A stretch of DNA of 64,000 nt from Typhlomys cinereus (Eukaryota > Chordata > Mammalia > Rodentia > Platacanthomyidae): positions 2,899,087-2,963,086 of the forward strand of contig JALPQD010000089.1 in assembly GCA_023101885.1 (NCBI GenBank), read 5' to 3'. Made by a program: the position numbers and the translations under genes. The stretch's first letter is position 1, and each line of letters begins with the position of its first letter. The notes under the pieces are model-generated. The model did not search any database. It was not told the DNA's origin and was given only the letters and a program-made list of their open reading frames with translations. Below, piece by piece: positions 11,997-23,235 of the stretch.

Positions 11997-12111
11997 ATTA
12001 CGCTCGATTTGAGGCCAAAATCCATGACCTACGAGAGCAGATGATGAACCACAGCATGAGCTCCGGGTCCGGGTCCCTGCGAACCAATCAGAAGCGCTCC
12101 CTCTATGTCAG
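11997..12111 (+). CDS. Dlg2: Internal coding exon of DLG2 (PSD-93), PDZ3-SH3 linker
   Basis: Seen: the exon opens after a tctcag acceptor and closes at AG/gtaggc. It is 115 bp: two bases of a split Asp codon, 37 full codons and two bases of a split Arg codon. It reads (D)[14 protein letters not shown], then [14 protein letters not shown], then TNQKRSLYV(R). Known: this segment joins PDZ3 to the SH3 domain in DLG membrane-associated guanylate kinases, which scaffold NMDA receptors, potassium channels and signalling proteins at the postsynaptic membrane. The NHSM and TNQKRS residues fit DLG2; DLG1 and DLG3 are recalled with NSS(I/M) and TS(Q/E)KRS, and DLG4 is more diverged. The charged N-terminal half could be helical and the Ser/Gly half looks flexible. 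The frame is intact and the next in-frame stop (tag) lies just past the donor, as expected for an internal exon. Neighbouring exons are outside the window. The family is near certain; the paralogue assignment rests on recalled sequence. Confidence 0.9.
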
Positions 12112-12117
12112 GTAGGC
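12112..12117 (+). promoter_or_regulatory. Dlg2: 5' splice site (donor) of the Dlg2 exon
   Basis: GTAGGC follows an exon ending in CAG. It departs from the GTAAGT consensus at the fourth and later positions, so it is a moderate-strength donor. Splicing here leaves AG to be completed to Arg by the next exon, which matches the KRSLYVR-A junction in DLG proteins. Confidence 0.85.
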
Positions 12118-12295
12118 TGGAGCACGACTCTCATCTGCAACCGCGGGGGTCACAAACGCTGCGACGATGGCAGCAACCAAACCTGTAGCCCTCCGGATCC
12201 GTGCGCTGCTGCCAAAAGAATGTCTATTTAAACATTTTGCAGTCGTTTTTAGAATGTCATCACGCTGAAACTTGCCTTGTTTTATCATTTGGGGA

Positions 12296-12378
12296 GAAAA
12301 GGTCTCATATGTAGCTCTAGATCTTCCCCCTTAGTACTGGAAATACAAGCATGCGTCACAACACTCAGCTCCTGTGTT
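12296..12378 (-). repeat. B1 fragment, antisense
   Basis: Short reverse B1: ggtctcatatgtagctctag, then tactggaaatacaagcatgc and caacactcagct. Confidence 0.55.
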
Positions 12379-12704
12379 ATTCCTGAGCAATATTACGACG
12401 TAGAGTAAAGCATAGCTTGCAGTGTGGTAATGAGAACAAAATGCATTTCTGATAAATCTTGAATCTGTGCACTAAGGCATGAGTACTTGCTCCCAGTCAG
12501 TCTGGAAAGAAAATACTCCTAATCATTTTCTAATCTGCCTGGTTGTTGATTGCGCTAGCTAGATTCAATGTATTGGAAATCCATAGGATCCTTTCAAATA
12601 ATACATTTCTTTGTTGGTGGGAAGATTTCTTCCGTAACATCTCATTATCAGTCCTTTCTCAGCCAATCAGAATTCATTGTTCTTGGCCTGTCTAAACTTA
12701 TTAA

Positions 12705-12812
12705 TTAGTTGGATGCATTGGCTCAAATATCTTGGAAGGATGAGGCAGGAAGATTAACTGGCCTTCTAGACCAGTCTGGGGTACAAAAGGAAACTGTCAT
12801 AAAAAGAAAGAA
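12705..12812 (+). repeat. B1 SINE, sense, whose tail runs into GGAA array
   Basis: Matches B1 in order: gttggatgcattggctcaaa, aaggatgaggcaggaagatt, ctagaccagtctggggtaca, then aaactgtcataaaaagaaag. The A-rich tail changes without a break into the adjacent purine array. Confidence 0.7.
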
Positions 12813-13060
12813 GAAAGGAGGGAGTGGGAGGAAAAGTAGAAGGAAGGGAGGAAAAGTGGGAGAGAGGGAGGAAACGTGGGAAGGAGGAGGAGAGAGACAG
12901 GAAGAGTGAGAGGGAGAATAGAAGGGGGGAGAATGGAAGGGAGGGAGGAAGGGAAGGAAGAAAGGAAGGAAGGAAGGAAGGAAGGAAGGAAGGAAGGAAG
13001 GAAGGAAGGAAGGAAGGAAGGAAGGAAGGAAGGAAGGAAGGAAGAAAGGAAGGAAGGACC
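12813..13060. repeat. (GGAA)n/(GGGA)n purine microsatellite
   Basis: Starts as mixed gga/ggga/gaa units and becomes about 20 uninterrupted GGAA units near 12963-13041. It lies about 0.7-0.95 kb after the exon. The Lys/Glu/Gly/Arg and Phe/Leu/Pro/Ser frames here are not genes. Confidence 0.95.
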
Positions 13061-13600
13061 TCTTTAATTTAGAAAAAAGAAAGAATGGGTTCGACATATC
13101 TATCAGTATTTCATCCGCAAAGCAATCTCTTGAGCCAGACATGCATCCACTCAAGCACAACATTTTCTGCTCCTAGCACCAGCATTCTAGATTACTTCCC
13201 AATTTTATCAGTTCTGATATAACTTTTATAACTAACAAGTGAGAGAGGGGAGTGATCCCTAGTTATTGGTCAGAGTGAATGCATGCTTGCAGGAACCATG
13301 TTCATGTCTCTTGAATTCTCTGCTCCCTGCTCTGCCCACAATGTGATCTGACTCTTAGTTGAGGTCATGCCTGGCTTTCTGGAGATCACGCTTTCTTTTC
13401 CTAGCAGGACGTCCATGTTGTAGATGCTAAATTGTCTTGAGTTGAATTGTCTTTAGTTCCTGTTTGTTGTCAAGCCGTCCTTCCTGTGTGTTAGACATCA
13501 CAAAGATCAGAAAAGAGCAAGATCTTCAATTTGCTGGCTACTCTGGCAAGCGCAGAATACCAACTTACTCTGGGTAGTTCCTGTACCTGAAAAGCAAAAA

Positions 13601-13833
13601 GTGCTTTGGAAATGGCTCAGTTAGTAAAGTTTTTGCCTGTCAGGATGGCACAGACTTGTAATGCCAGTGCTGAGGAGGTAGAGTCAGGAAGATTTCTATA
13701 GTCGATTGGTCAGTCAGTCTAACCCAGTCCTCAAACTCCAAGTGAGAAACATGCTCTCAGATAAAGCAGTGGAGAAATTCACAGGTGGAATCTCTGGTGC
13801 ACATGCACATGCACGAGCACACACGCACGCACA

Positions 13834-13864
<31 letters not shown>

Positions 13865-13865
13865 T
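13601..13865 (+). repeat. SINE-like composite (B2/B1-like) ending in (CA)n
   Basis: Begins ctttggaaatggctcagtta (tRNA-like head), then a B1-like piece (acttgtaatgccagtgctga, aggtagagtcaggaagat), and ends in a (CACA/TGCA)n tract near 13800-13865. The two parts could be separate insertions. Confidence 0.55.
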
Positions 13866-14784
13866 CAGGCACTCATGCAAAAAACAATGTAAAACAGACT
13901 TCTAACTTTGCAGACTGAGCCAAGTGTACTTCAGAGGTTTATTCTAAAAACTTTGTTGTGGTTTGTGAAAGGAACTGCTGAGAGCTACCTCAAATATGTC
14001 TTAGTGACACTGCAATATGACAAAAAGCTCACCCCATTATTAGCTATTTCTGTTCTCCCTACTTGTGTTATATTGCTGATTTTCATGATGAATAGAAAAA
14101 AAATAGGTACACAGATAGATGGACAGACAAACGACAGTTAATACTTGCATCTTGGAGTATCTTATTTGGTGTTGGCAAATAGAGAAAACCACTTGGGTTA
14201 ACAGAACACAGATCAATCAGCTGGTGCAATTGAATGGCGCTATGGAATCCAACTGTAAGAAGAAAACTACCATATGTTGAAGTGTTAGTGAAAAAATAGA
14301 ATATATGAAAATATCATAAATGTACTAGAAAATATTTAACAAAACCATATTGGTTCAAAGCTTGAGAGTATTAGAAAATTAAGAAAATTAAATGCAGGGA
14401 TGTGTAACTAAAACAAAAATAAACACTTGAAAATAATACTAATTAGAATCCAATCTTGGTATTCAGATTAGAAAAATAAAAGCATAGCATGCCAAAGAAA
14501 TGGAAATATGAAAATGGTTGCTGGAAACTTCCAAAAAGAGAAAATTCTCACCAGAGAGACTTGAAAATACTTGACTTTCCATGGGAAATTCCTCAGAGAA
14601 AAATTTCTATGATGTACGAATATGGCGTTTGTTTTCTGAAAAATTCAACATTAATACTTGTGTGGTACCTAGAGAACTGAGCTCAGCTTCTAAACAATTC
14701 TAATGGATATAATCTAAAAGTATGGCTGGCAGAAGGTAAGACCTTATGAGAACTCCTGGCCTTATTCCTGCAATGTGAAAAAAT

Positions 14785-14992
14785 AGATGAGAGGGAGGGA
14801 AGAAGGGAGGAAGGGAGGGAGGGAGGGATGAAAGAGGGATGAAAGAGGGAGGGATGAAAGAGGGAAGGAGGAAGGAAGGAAGGAAGAAGGAAGGAAGGAG
14901 GGAAGGAGGGAAGGAAGGAAGGAAGGAAGGAAGGAAGGAAGGAAGGAAGGAAGGAAGGAAGGAAGGAAGGAAGGAAGGAAGGAAGGAAGGAA
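14785..14992. repeat. (GGAA)n/(GGGA)n purine microsatellite
   Basis: A degenerate gggaggga/ggatgaaaga lead-in is followed by about 20 uninterrupted GGAA units from about 14909. I see no SINE at its start. Lies about 2.7 kb after the exon. Confidence 0.95.
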
Positions 14993-15299
14993 CAAAGATA
15001 GATGGACAAGCGTGTGAAATGGACAAAGCTTCAACAGAATCCTTATTCAAAAGGATTCTTGGGGACACTTGCTTTATGTGGAACACCCGAATAGAACCAG
15101 TGCCAGATAGCATGTGGCTATTTTAGGAAGTTAACTACTTCTCAAAATAAATTAGTAGCAGGGTTTCTCTGACTATATAAATATAAGATGATGAGCTTGT
15201 CTCTTGAATTTGTAAGTGACATTCTGGAATGCTGTTATCCGCGTTTAGCTTAGCCTACACACTCTGAGATTAGAAGGAAATATAACTGTCGCCAAGTCC

Positions 15300-15405
15300 A
15301 CTGCTGGGTTTACAGAAGAGGAAACTGAGGCCCAAAGACAGAAGACATATGCCCAAGATGCCACAGCTGTCTTGCTAATCGGATCTCCCACCCAGGCTGT
15401 ATCTG
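15300..15405 (-). repeat. MIR fragment, antisense
   Basis: Reverse MIR core well kept: cagaagaggaaactgaggcc, then gcccaagatgccacagctgt. Confidence 0.7.
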
Positions 15406-15887
15406 TCCCCACATGGCCTTGCCACCCTTGGTCCTAGGTTATAGGATGTACTTCGCCAGAATTTCCAATCTGCTTCCATCAATGCTGTCCTGAGCTCTTT
15501 GACTAATGAATACTATCTGAAAAGAGAAAGTCAAAGATACTTCTCTTTGAGTCTTTCATGAAGGATATAGAATATACTGTGCTGTAAGACATTTTGGGCT
15601 TTCATTGATATTATTCATATTTTTACATGAATCCAACACCTAAATCAGAAAGTATGCAACCTTTTTTGTTCCATGAGCAACAACTGAGTTGCCTTAGTAC
15701 ACTATTTGCCATCACATATAACTACTCTTCTCCCCACCCATTCCCCACACTCCCAGACCTAGTCATGACACTGGCCACACTGGAAAGAATGTGTCTTCTC
15801 AAGATTCTACAGACTCTAAGCTTGTTCCCTTGTTAGAAGTGATCTTCCCAGTTAGTAGCAATTTGTTATCAAGAAGTATTGAGGGGG

Positions 15888-16082
15888 GGCCTAATGAGAT
15901 AGATTATCAGTGGTAAGGTGCTGATTCAAACCCAGTTCAATTTCCAGAAGCCCACTTGGTAGAAGGAGATATCTGATTTCAGAGAGTTGCCATCTGATAT
16001 CCAAGCACGTACCAGGGCATGCATTATATGCATACATATACCTTTTCTCTCCCTCCCCTCGTAAATAAAATAAATTTTAAAA
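15888..16082 (+). repeat. B3/B2-like SINE, sense, diverged
   Basis: Head-like tgagatagattatcagtggt, a box-B-like cccagttcaatttccagaag, gttgccatctgatatccaag, and an A-tail (aaataaaataaattttaaaa). Confidence 0.6.
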
Positions 16083-16985
16083 ACTGGAATCTTGAAAGAA
16101 GAGAAAGTATCCAGTGCGTGTATGAGTTAGCCCTCTCTATTTCCCAATCTAATTGGAATTGTTTTACTTCTCTTAATCTGCGTGAAGTACTGAGAGTGAT
16201 TTGGGAGTACCGTCCAAATGAAATCAACTGTCAGTTATGATACTGTACACATTGTAGGAATGATTTGGACACATTTGGCTTAATGGGCTATTTATCTTTT
16301 ATGTTTCCTGCACTCTGCAGCCTACAGCTTGCAGAATCTTAAGCGCAAATTTAAGTGGAGCTGGGAACACAGCCGAGACAGCTCTCGCCCAGCAGGAGAA
16401 CCCATGGATGTATTCCCTAGTACTACAAAAAGGACGGAAACTTAGTGTGAAAAGTAAGAATAGGGTAGTTCTCAAAATGAAAAGTACTTTATCAGTTCTT
16501 CCAGCGCAGATACGCTTCATCTTCTGACCTACTGTAACGCTGGCTTTGGTGCCTATATTCAGGGCAAAGAAAATAGCGACTGGCTGAGCACTTTATTAAG
16601 CTCATCCTCTCATCAAGGCCCCTCCTTCTATAAGCCGTCAAAAGCTGGTTTAAGGGGAATGAGGCTGTTCCTGCTGCCAACATGACTAAGACCCGAGATG
16701 GAAGAGATTAAATCCACACAGCATGAATATCCAGAGAAGAAGCGTTTCTTCTGACAAGGAGAAGAGTGCACAGGAGAAGGCAGAATATCAAAGAGAGATG
16801 AAGTAAAGGGTCACTAGCAAGGACAAAGTAAAACTTGTTCCATATTCATTTGTTAATACAGGATGTTGCTTTTTGAGAGTTCAAGGATGTAACCCCTCTG
16901 TTGTGAATTTGCCTATAAGAATCAGGGTTTTGGTTGTTATAGCTGATTCATACATTCACAAAACATCTTTTTAGTATATGATTTG

Positions 16986-16987
<2 letters not shown>

Positions 16988-17046
<59 letters not shown>

Positions 17047-17316
17047 GCATGTGGGTGGGTATTCATGTGCATAGGGGCATGGATGCAAGAGAGCACTTGA
17101 ATGTGTGTGCCTGTGGAGATTTGAGGGTCTCCACATCAGAATTATCCTGGCTTACTCTTTCATCTTTTTGCTTTGTTCTGGAGTTTCCCAGACTCCATCT
17201 TCCAGGGCCAGAATTGCAGGCTGCTGCCATGTCTGCGCATGGGATCTGGGGACCCAAATTCAGGTCCTTCTGCTTACAAGGCAAAGGCTTTAAGCACTGA
17301 GCCACCGCCACAGCCC
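16988..17316 (-). repeat. Long-body SINE, antisense, with (TG)n
   Basis: A (TG)n run of about 27 units is the reversed CA-rich 3' end. Then come gtgtgtgcctgtggagattt, attatcctggcttactcttt, gttctggagtttcccagact, cttccagggccagaattgca, catgggatctggggacccaa, and the reversed head ending at cagccc. Confidence 0.88.
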
Positions 17317-17523
17317 ATGTTCTGCTCTCAAACCTACAATTGACATGAGAACTTGGCAGCAGGTGTTTGCTGTAAGAAATTCACACCTAAAAGAAACCAG
17401 AAGAGAGTTAAATGCAGTTTGTTATAAGATTACTTCAGTTAGCCGTAGTAACCCCTTGAATTTTGACTGCTTCCAAATGTAGAATATATGAATTGACATT
17501 CCCAAACCTTTCAGATTTTTTTA

Positions 17524-17524
<1 letters not shown>

Positions 17525-17603
<79 letters not shown>

Positions 17604-17842
17604 AGAGAGAGTGAGTGAGAGAGTATCAGAGGTTACTCTGTGTGCCTGTGGAGTCCTAAAGGTAACTTCAGAATTGCCAGATTGTACTACTTCCTCTTTG
17701 CTTTGCTCTGGAGTTTTCCAGGCTTTGCCTTCCAGAACCGGAAGTGCAGACTGCTACCATTTCTGCCTGGCTTTTTTACATGAGATCCAGAAACCAAACT
17801 CGGGACCTTCTGTTTGCAAAACAAACCATCTCTCCAGCTCCC
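17525..17842 (-). repeat. Long-body SINE, antisense, with (TG)n(GA)n
   Basis: (TG)n then (GA)n in place of the usual simple tail; body gtgtgcctgtggagtcctaa, ctttgctctggagttttcca, cagactgctaccatttctgc; reversed head atctctccagctccc. Flanking cctttcagattttt and cctttcaaatcttt look like an imperfect target-site duplication. Same orientation as, and 0.2 kb from, the previous copy. Confidence 0.87.
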
Positions 17843-18279
17843 TTTCAAATCTTTTGATCCAAAGGATGAAGTTCATTTTTTTTTTCATAGCCTTGTAACT
17901 AGAAACTTTCATGACGACAGAGAAAAACTTCATTAGCTAGTACTAAACGTTTTATGTATCATGTACTTCATTATCTTCCAAATCCAAAGGATTCTCTTTC
18001 TGTTAATGATGGTCATAACTGACTCATCTGGTTTAATAACTCCCCCGTGGGTCATGATTTACAGCTCACAGATAGACAAGGAAGATTGTGGAACCATGAC
18101 AGTACACAGGCAAGCAGAAAAATGCACCTTTGCTGCATTAAGAATATGGTACTAGGGATCCCTTGACCCTTGGTGTTGTAGCAATTTCAAAGGTAGGTGT
18201 CTTAGGACAGAGAAGGAAGTGTTGTGAGCCCTCAGTGACTGTGGTTCTGGTATCTTGCCACCCTACCCATTAGCAGGGA

Positions 18280-18595
18280 ATATCAACTCTATTTGACAGG
18301 TAACAAAATCCAAACCCAGGTGAATGATTGCCCTCAAGTCCCCTAGCTAGAAGAGACCTGGTCACAGACATCCGGGTCCTGTTTGTGGGACACTGCAGAG
18401 CGCAATCAAAGGATAAAGTTGCTCCAGGCACAGAAACTTGTAAATCGTGGTCTCGCCGCTTACTGAGCTCTGTGACCTTAGACAAATCAGATCCATCTCT
18501 TTTTCACCTTAGTGTATCTATGAGAACAGGGATAGTGATAGGATGTGTGAAAGGCACTATCAACACTTAATAAATACTGATTCTAAACACATGAG
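18280..18595 (+). repeat. MIR (and possible L2) fossil
   Basis: At 18440-18590 the MIR core is readable: cgccgcttactgagctctgt, gaccttagacaaatcagatc, aacagggatagtgataggat and cacttaataaatactgattc. The part before 18440 resembles an MIR/L2 piece in the other orientation. Confidence 0.6.
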
Positions 18596-18894
18596 ACACA
18601 TTGATAAATCTTGATCAATAACCATCATTGATTTTAAGGGCCACCCTTCTCAGGCTATGAGCAGACATTGTCTTCTTAGCCATGGGGTGAACTTCTCCCC
18701 TCTTTTGTCTCATCTCATTGTTTTTCTTCGGGAAGGAGGTGTGACAGGTTTCTAAGAGGTGATTGATCAGGTTTTCTTTCCTCCTCACCATGAAGCCTGA
18801 AGGAGAGACCAGGATTTAAATGTTCATCAGCCATGTCTAGTGCAGACAAGAGTCTACCTAGAGAAGTCTGAAAAGTATTCAGTGGGAGCAATGA

Positions 18895-19290
18895 GACTTG
18901 TCCTTACCAGACCTGCGTAACCACTGACATATCAACATGTCCACATACACTATTGAGGAAGTCAATAGAGATAAGAACATACAGTGGAAACCTTGGGGAC
19001 TAAAGTTGGATGACTAAAGGGAAATGCCCCTATCAGTGGGGTGGCCCAAGGAGGGGCAACTGGATATGTCACAGAGGCCTGAACCCCCACAAGAATAGGC
19101 AGGCCAGAGGGAATCCTGGAGTCCATAGAAGCAGACAGGCAGGAGGATGGAAGGGAGTGGAATGGATTGATGAAGGGATGGGGACTGGAGGGAGGTAGGG
19201 ATGGAGGGAAGCAGGGTTGAGTACTCAATATGCTTACAAAACTAGGGGAAAAAAGAATAAAAAATAAAGAGCATTATAATTTAAAAAAAA
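18895..19290 (+). repeat. Retroposon 3' tail (LINE-like family R), sense
   Basis: Order: gtccttaccagacctgcgta, gataagaacatacagtggaa, accttggggactaaagttgg, cccctatcagtggggtggcc, ccatagaagcagacaggcag, a G/A-rich stretch, gtactcaatatgcttacaaa and an A-rich end. A close relative lies at 50705, with reverse copies at 32400 and 42948. I cannot name the family; a 3' LINE tail is the best guess. Confidence 0.7.
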
Positions 19291-19571
19291 TAATAGTAGG
19301 AAACTACAAGGCAGAGAGTCTCTGTATCAACACGCAGTACTCCCACATCCTGTGTCCCTAAGCAAACCCTTCTTCCAACTTCTCCTATGCTTTATTTATG
19401 AGCTCTAACTACCCACTTCTGCTCTGAAAGACTATTTCCTTTATAGTCGCTCTCATCCTGTATTCTACTAAAGCATTTTATGGTGTAGTTTCTGCTTCAC
19501 AGACGTGTAGTACGACCAAGGAACTCAGGTTGGCATTATGCCCTATAGTCTAACATAATATTTCAGTGCAT

Positions 19572-19923
19572 TGTGTGTTAGTCACTGTTCTTCTGGCTGT
19601 GATAACATACCCTAACAAATTCAGCCTAAGGGAGAAGCGGTTTCTTCTGCCTCACACTTTAGGGATATAGTCCATCATAGCAGAAGCTTAAGGTAGCTGA
19701 GATCTACATGACATCTACAGTCCAGAAATAGGAGCGATGAATGTTCTCAACTAGCTATCTCTACTTATTCAGCCTCAACCAATAGAATGATGATGTCAAC
19801 ATTCAGGATGGGTTTTTCTACCTTGATGAGTGTCAATTGAATAATCTTTCACACGCATGCCCAAAGGCCTGTCACCTAGATGATTCTAGATCCTATCAAA
19901 TTGATAATATTAACTGATACACA
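19572..19923 (-). mobile_element. MaLR-like LTR, antisense
   Basis: Begins tgtgttagtcactgttcttc and ends cctatcaaattgataat...ctgatacaca, the order of a common rodent LTR-like repeat. Internally gggatatagtccatcatagc, aggatgggtttttctacctt and ggcctgtcacctagatgatt. No clean target-site duplication was seen. The family name is uncertain. Confidence 0.6.
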
Positions 19924-20033
19924 CTGATTTATTCATGCCTTGGCTCACTGAGGAAATAAGTGTTGGGTTTGGTTTGGGGGTTCCAATGGGATAGTTCAGA
20001 GAAAGAAAATAGAAAGCAAACAGTTCTCTCAAT

Positions 20034-20087
20034 CTCTCTCTCTATATATATATTATATATATATGAATATGATATATATATATATGG
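20034..20087. repeat. (TC)n(TA)n low-complexity tract
   Basis: A short tctctc run followed by interrupted tatata blocks. Confidence 0.85.
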
Positions 20088-20514
20088 ATAAGGAGTCGAG
20101 GGATGCAGCTCTCCTGTGGGAAAGAGAGCCATGTGGGAGTTCAGGGAGGGGTAAGCAAGTCTTTTATAAGACTCAAAGGGAATGGAGGTTGAGTAAGAGG
20201 GAAATGCCTATACGCCTACATAGCATTTGGGGGTGACTGAATTTGGGGGTCAAGGATCCTGAGATGGTTGCCCAGTATGTAAACAGCAATTGGGGGCTGG
20301 GGTCTGTCTATAAGGGAAGTGTCATTTTCTGTTGAAGTGGGAAGGTAGAGGGTACCTTATTAATCCTTTCAATAAGCATGGTGTTTACATGGTCCACAGC
20401 ATACTAGTCTGTGATAAGTACAGAGATGAAGGATACAGAGGTAAAGGAGACCCCTGGCATCCTTCCCTCGAAGACTAGACCTGTAGGCAGTTTAGAGGCA
20501 GTATAGGGTGTATA

Positions 20515-20757
20515 CAGATCACTGTTTGTTTGTTGGTTGGTTGGTTTGTTTGTTTGTGTATGAGAGAGAAAAAAAACAAAGAAGAAAAAGAGATAGAGAG
20601 AAAGACATGCATGTATCCCATACCACATAGGTGGGGGTCAGAGAACAATTTTTGGAGGTCAGTTCTTTCCTTCCACCTTGTGAGTCTCCAAGGTTTGAAC
20701 TCAGGTCACCAGGTTTGCAGGCAGATACCTTACCCACTGAACTATCTCACTTGCTGT
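20515..20757 (-). repeat. B3-type SINE, antisense
   Basis: (TTTG)n and purine tract as reversed tail, then gtgggggtcagagaacaatt, gttctttccttccaccttgt, gtttgaactcaggtcaccag and the reversed head ccttacccactgaactatct. Confidence 0.85.
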
Positions 20758-20812
20758 TATCTTGATACCTCATATGGCGTGTGCTTTGCAATCGTGAACT
20801 TATTTTAATATT

Positions 20813-20940
20813 GGATTTAAGTGGCAGCATTGAGACAAGATCTCACACTATAGCCCAGAGCAGCTTTGAACCCATGACATTCCTTGTGCTTCAGCCTTCA
20901 GAGTTCTGGGATTACAGGCATGAGCCACATGCCCGGCTGT
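20813..20940 (-). repeat. B1 SINE, antisense
   Basis: Reverse B1: gagacaagatctcacactat, agcccagagcagctttgaac, tgcttcagccttcagagttc, tgggattacaggcatgagcc. Confidence 0.85.
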
Positions 20941-22019
20941 TTCAACTAGTAGTTGAAGCCCATCTGTCAAAACAATGACCAATCTGATCTTCATTAAGGT
21001 CACACAGTAAACATCTTTAAAATGGAAATGTCATTCAATATCTGTCTACAAATCCCAGTTAATATCTCTATTTTATTGAGTTTCTGTTGACAACAGTGCT
21101 TAGCATAAAGTAGTCTCCTTGGTAAATATTTATTAAATATGTATTAATATTTATAAAAGGAATGAATTCTACATTTATCTTTCCAATGCAAATGTGAAGG
21201 AAAAGTCATCAGTCAAGGTCTTAGAACAATCTTGTGACAGTCCAATGCCAGTCTGGGATACAAGTATTTCAAGTCCCCTGTGTCCCCAACATAAAGACAC
21301 CAGCACTGGGATATTCAGCACGTGCATCTTCCTGCTTGGGACTTGGCAAAGGTGCCAGCTGATAATAGCCTCTCATTCATCCACCCCTATATTTTTATTT
21401 AGCAACATCATCATTTTTCACTCAGAGATTTATTGAATATGATGCGACACAGCAGAATAGAAAATTAAAGCTACTGAATTCAGAATGACTTTTCTCTCAT
21501 AATATCCCCCAGGGGAGAAAGGATGACCTGACCTGATACCTGGGGCAGTCTGACAGACGGGAGCAGAAAGTCTAGGCTGGGGAAACCAGAAGACAGCCAG
21601 AGAAAAGGCTGTGAAGTCTCAGATGGCGACTCAAGCTATAGTAATAAGGAGCCCCAAGGAGCTCACTCGCCATAACTTCACTGCTAACATTATGTAAGCC
21701 TACGGCAGCATGATGCCATAGATACAACTGTTGCTCCCTTTCTACAGAAGAGGAAGGAATTATTTGCAAATGGACAAAGAGGGTTGAAAGCAGCCAGCAT
21801 AAGATGTGTTGTAACCAAGCCACTTTCTTTACCCACTTCTGTCTTTCATTGAGGACCACACTTACCTTAAGGTACTGAAGGGAAGCTCAAGTTAGTCTGA
21901 CTGGAGCACTAATCAAATTCATAACGATGGAACTTCTGTTTGCTTTAAATTTTGTATTGATTTCCTCAAGATAGATCTTCTGGTCTAAAACTCATAGCTA
22001 GCCAACTGTAAATACCTCT

Positions 22020-22245
22020 CCCTGTCTCTTTCTCTCTCTGAAATGGGGCTCATGTAGCCCAGACAGTCTTTGAACTTACTGTTAGTTGAGTATCAGCTTC
22101 TGATGTTCCTGCCTTCACCTCCCAAGAGCTGGGATCGTGGCGTACCATCATGTCTAACGTATGGGGTGCTAAGGATCAAACCCAGCGTATGTGCGTACTA
22201 AGCAAGGGCTCTACCAACGGATCTACATCCCCAGCCCTCGATTGC
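22020..22245 (-). repeat. B4 (ID-B1 composite) SINE, antisense
   Basis: A reversed B1 part (catgtagcccagacagtctt, cacctcccaagagctgggat) runs directly into a reversed ID part (ctaaggatcaaacccagcgt, ctaccaacggatctacatcc, ccagccc). This is the B4 arrangement. Confidence 0.82.
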
Positions 22246-23235
22246 AAGTTCCTAGCTGTCTCATTTATAGTCTAGACATAAGGTCTTCCTCACAGGCTTG
22301 TTAGGATTAAGTTAAAGAGAGTTGTAGAAGGACCTCCCCAATGGCACTTCTTAGACACGGAGGCAGTCCCTTTTTCTTTCTAAGTGCTTAGTTTGCTTAG
22401 TAAGTGTCTCCTTTAACACTGAATAGATTTTAGATCTTCATTTATATTCTAAGACTCATTAGCATTATGCTCACTCTTTCGGTCATTTACATTTTTAATT
22501 AGAGTCTTAATTGTGGAACAAAAGGCTTTGTCTTCGGGTAGTTAATTTCCTGCCTGAAATAGAAAGTAGGAGTCATTGGGGATCTGGAAGCTTTTTTTTC
22601 CTCCTCTTCCCCTAAAATCACAGCTTGCCCCTGATTTTAAAGAGGGTTTTAATTGTTCAGTTTTCTGTAGAAACAGGACAAAAGCTTCATGGATGATCCT
22701 CCGGATGACCACTATGTTTATTCTTTAACCTTCTGATCTCATTGTTACCAGTGGTGAGTCTACCATGCATTCACTCTTGCATTCCTCCAACCAGAGTCTT
22801 TTCTGAGTCATTAACTGTTAACCTCATTTGGTGCGAGGCCTTGGTATTAAAAATGTATATATATTAATAGGCTATCTTTTCTGCCCTTGAAAAGCTTCAA
22901 TCAGGATTCTGCTCCTGATAGTAGTCAGCTCGGGAAATCTGTTACCTCTGAAGGAGGCACTTGGCCTATAGCCAAAAACTACTACTTCCTACAGCAAGCC
23001 AAACTGCTCTGTCTACACAAGGAAGAAAGACCTGCAGGAAGAATATGGGATAGAATAGGAGAGAGGAAGAATTGAAGCATCTTTGACCAGAAGTCATGAA
23101 GATTAGGTACAAATGACTAGACACAGACATTTGTCCTTTAATCTTGGTATTTGAACAGTACTTGAGACACATGATAGAATTCTTAATACTCTAGGTTTTT
23201 TGGGTACAATTGAACACAATGATTAAACACAATAA

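Noticed and set aside
11894..12115. A 73-codon frame that runs through the Dlg2 exon from upstream
   Set aside because: It would start at GTG in the intron, and its first ~35 residues have no DLG similarity. Only the part after the AG acceptor is coding.
12723..15126. Long Phe/Leu/Pro/Ser and Lys/Glu/Gly/Arg frames up to 146 codons
   Set aside because: They are translations of the GGAA/TTCC arrays.
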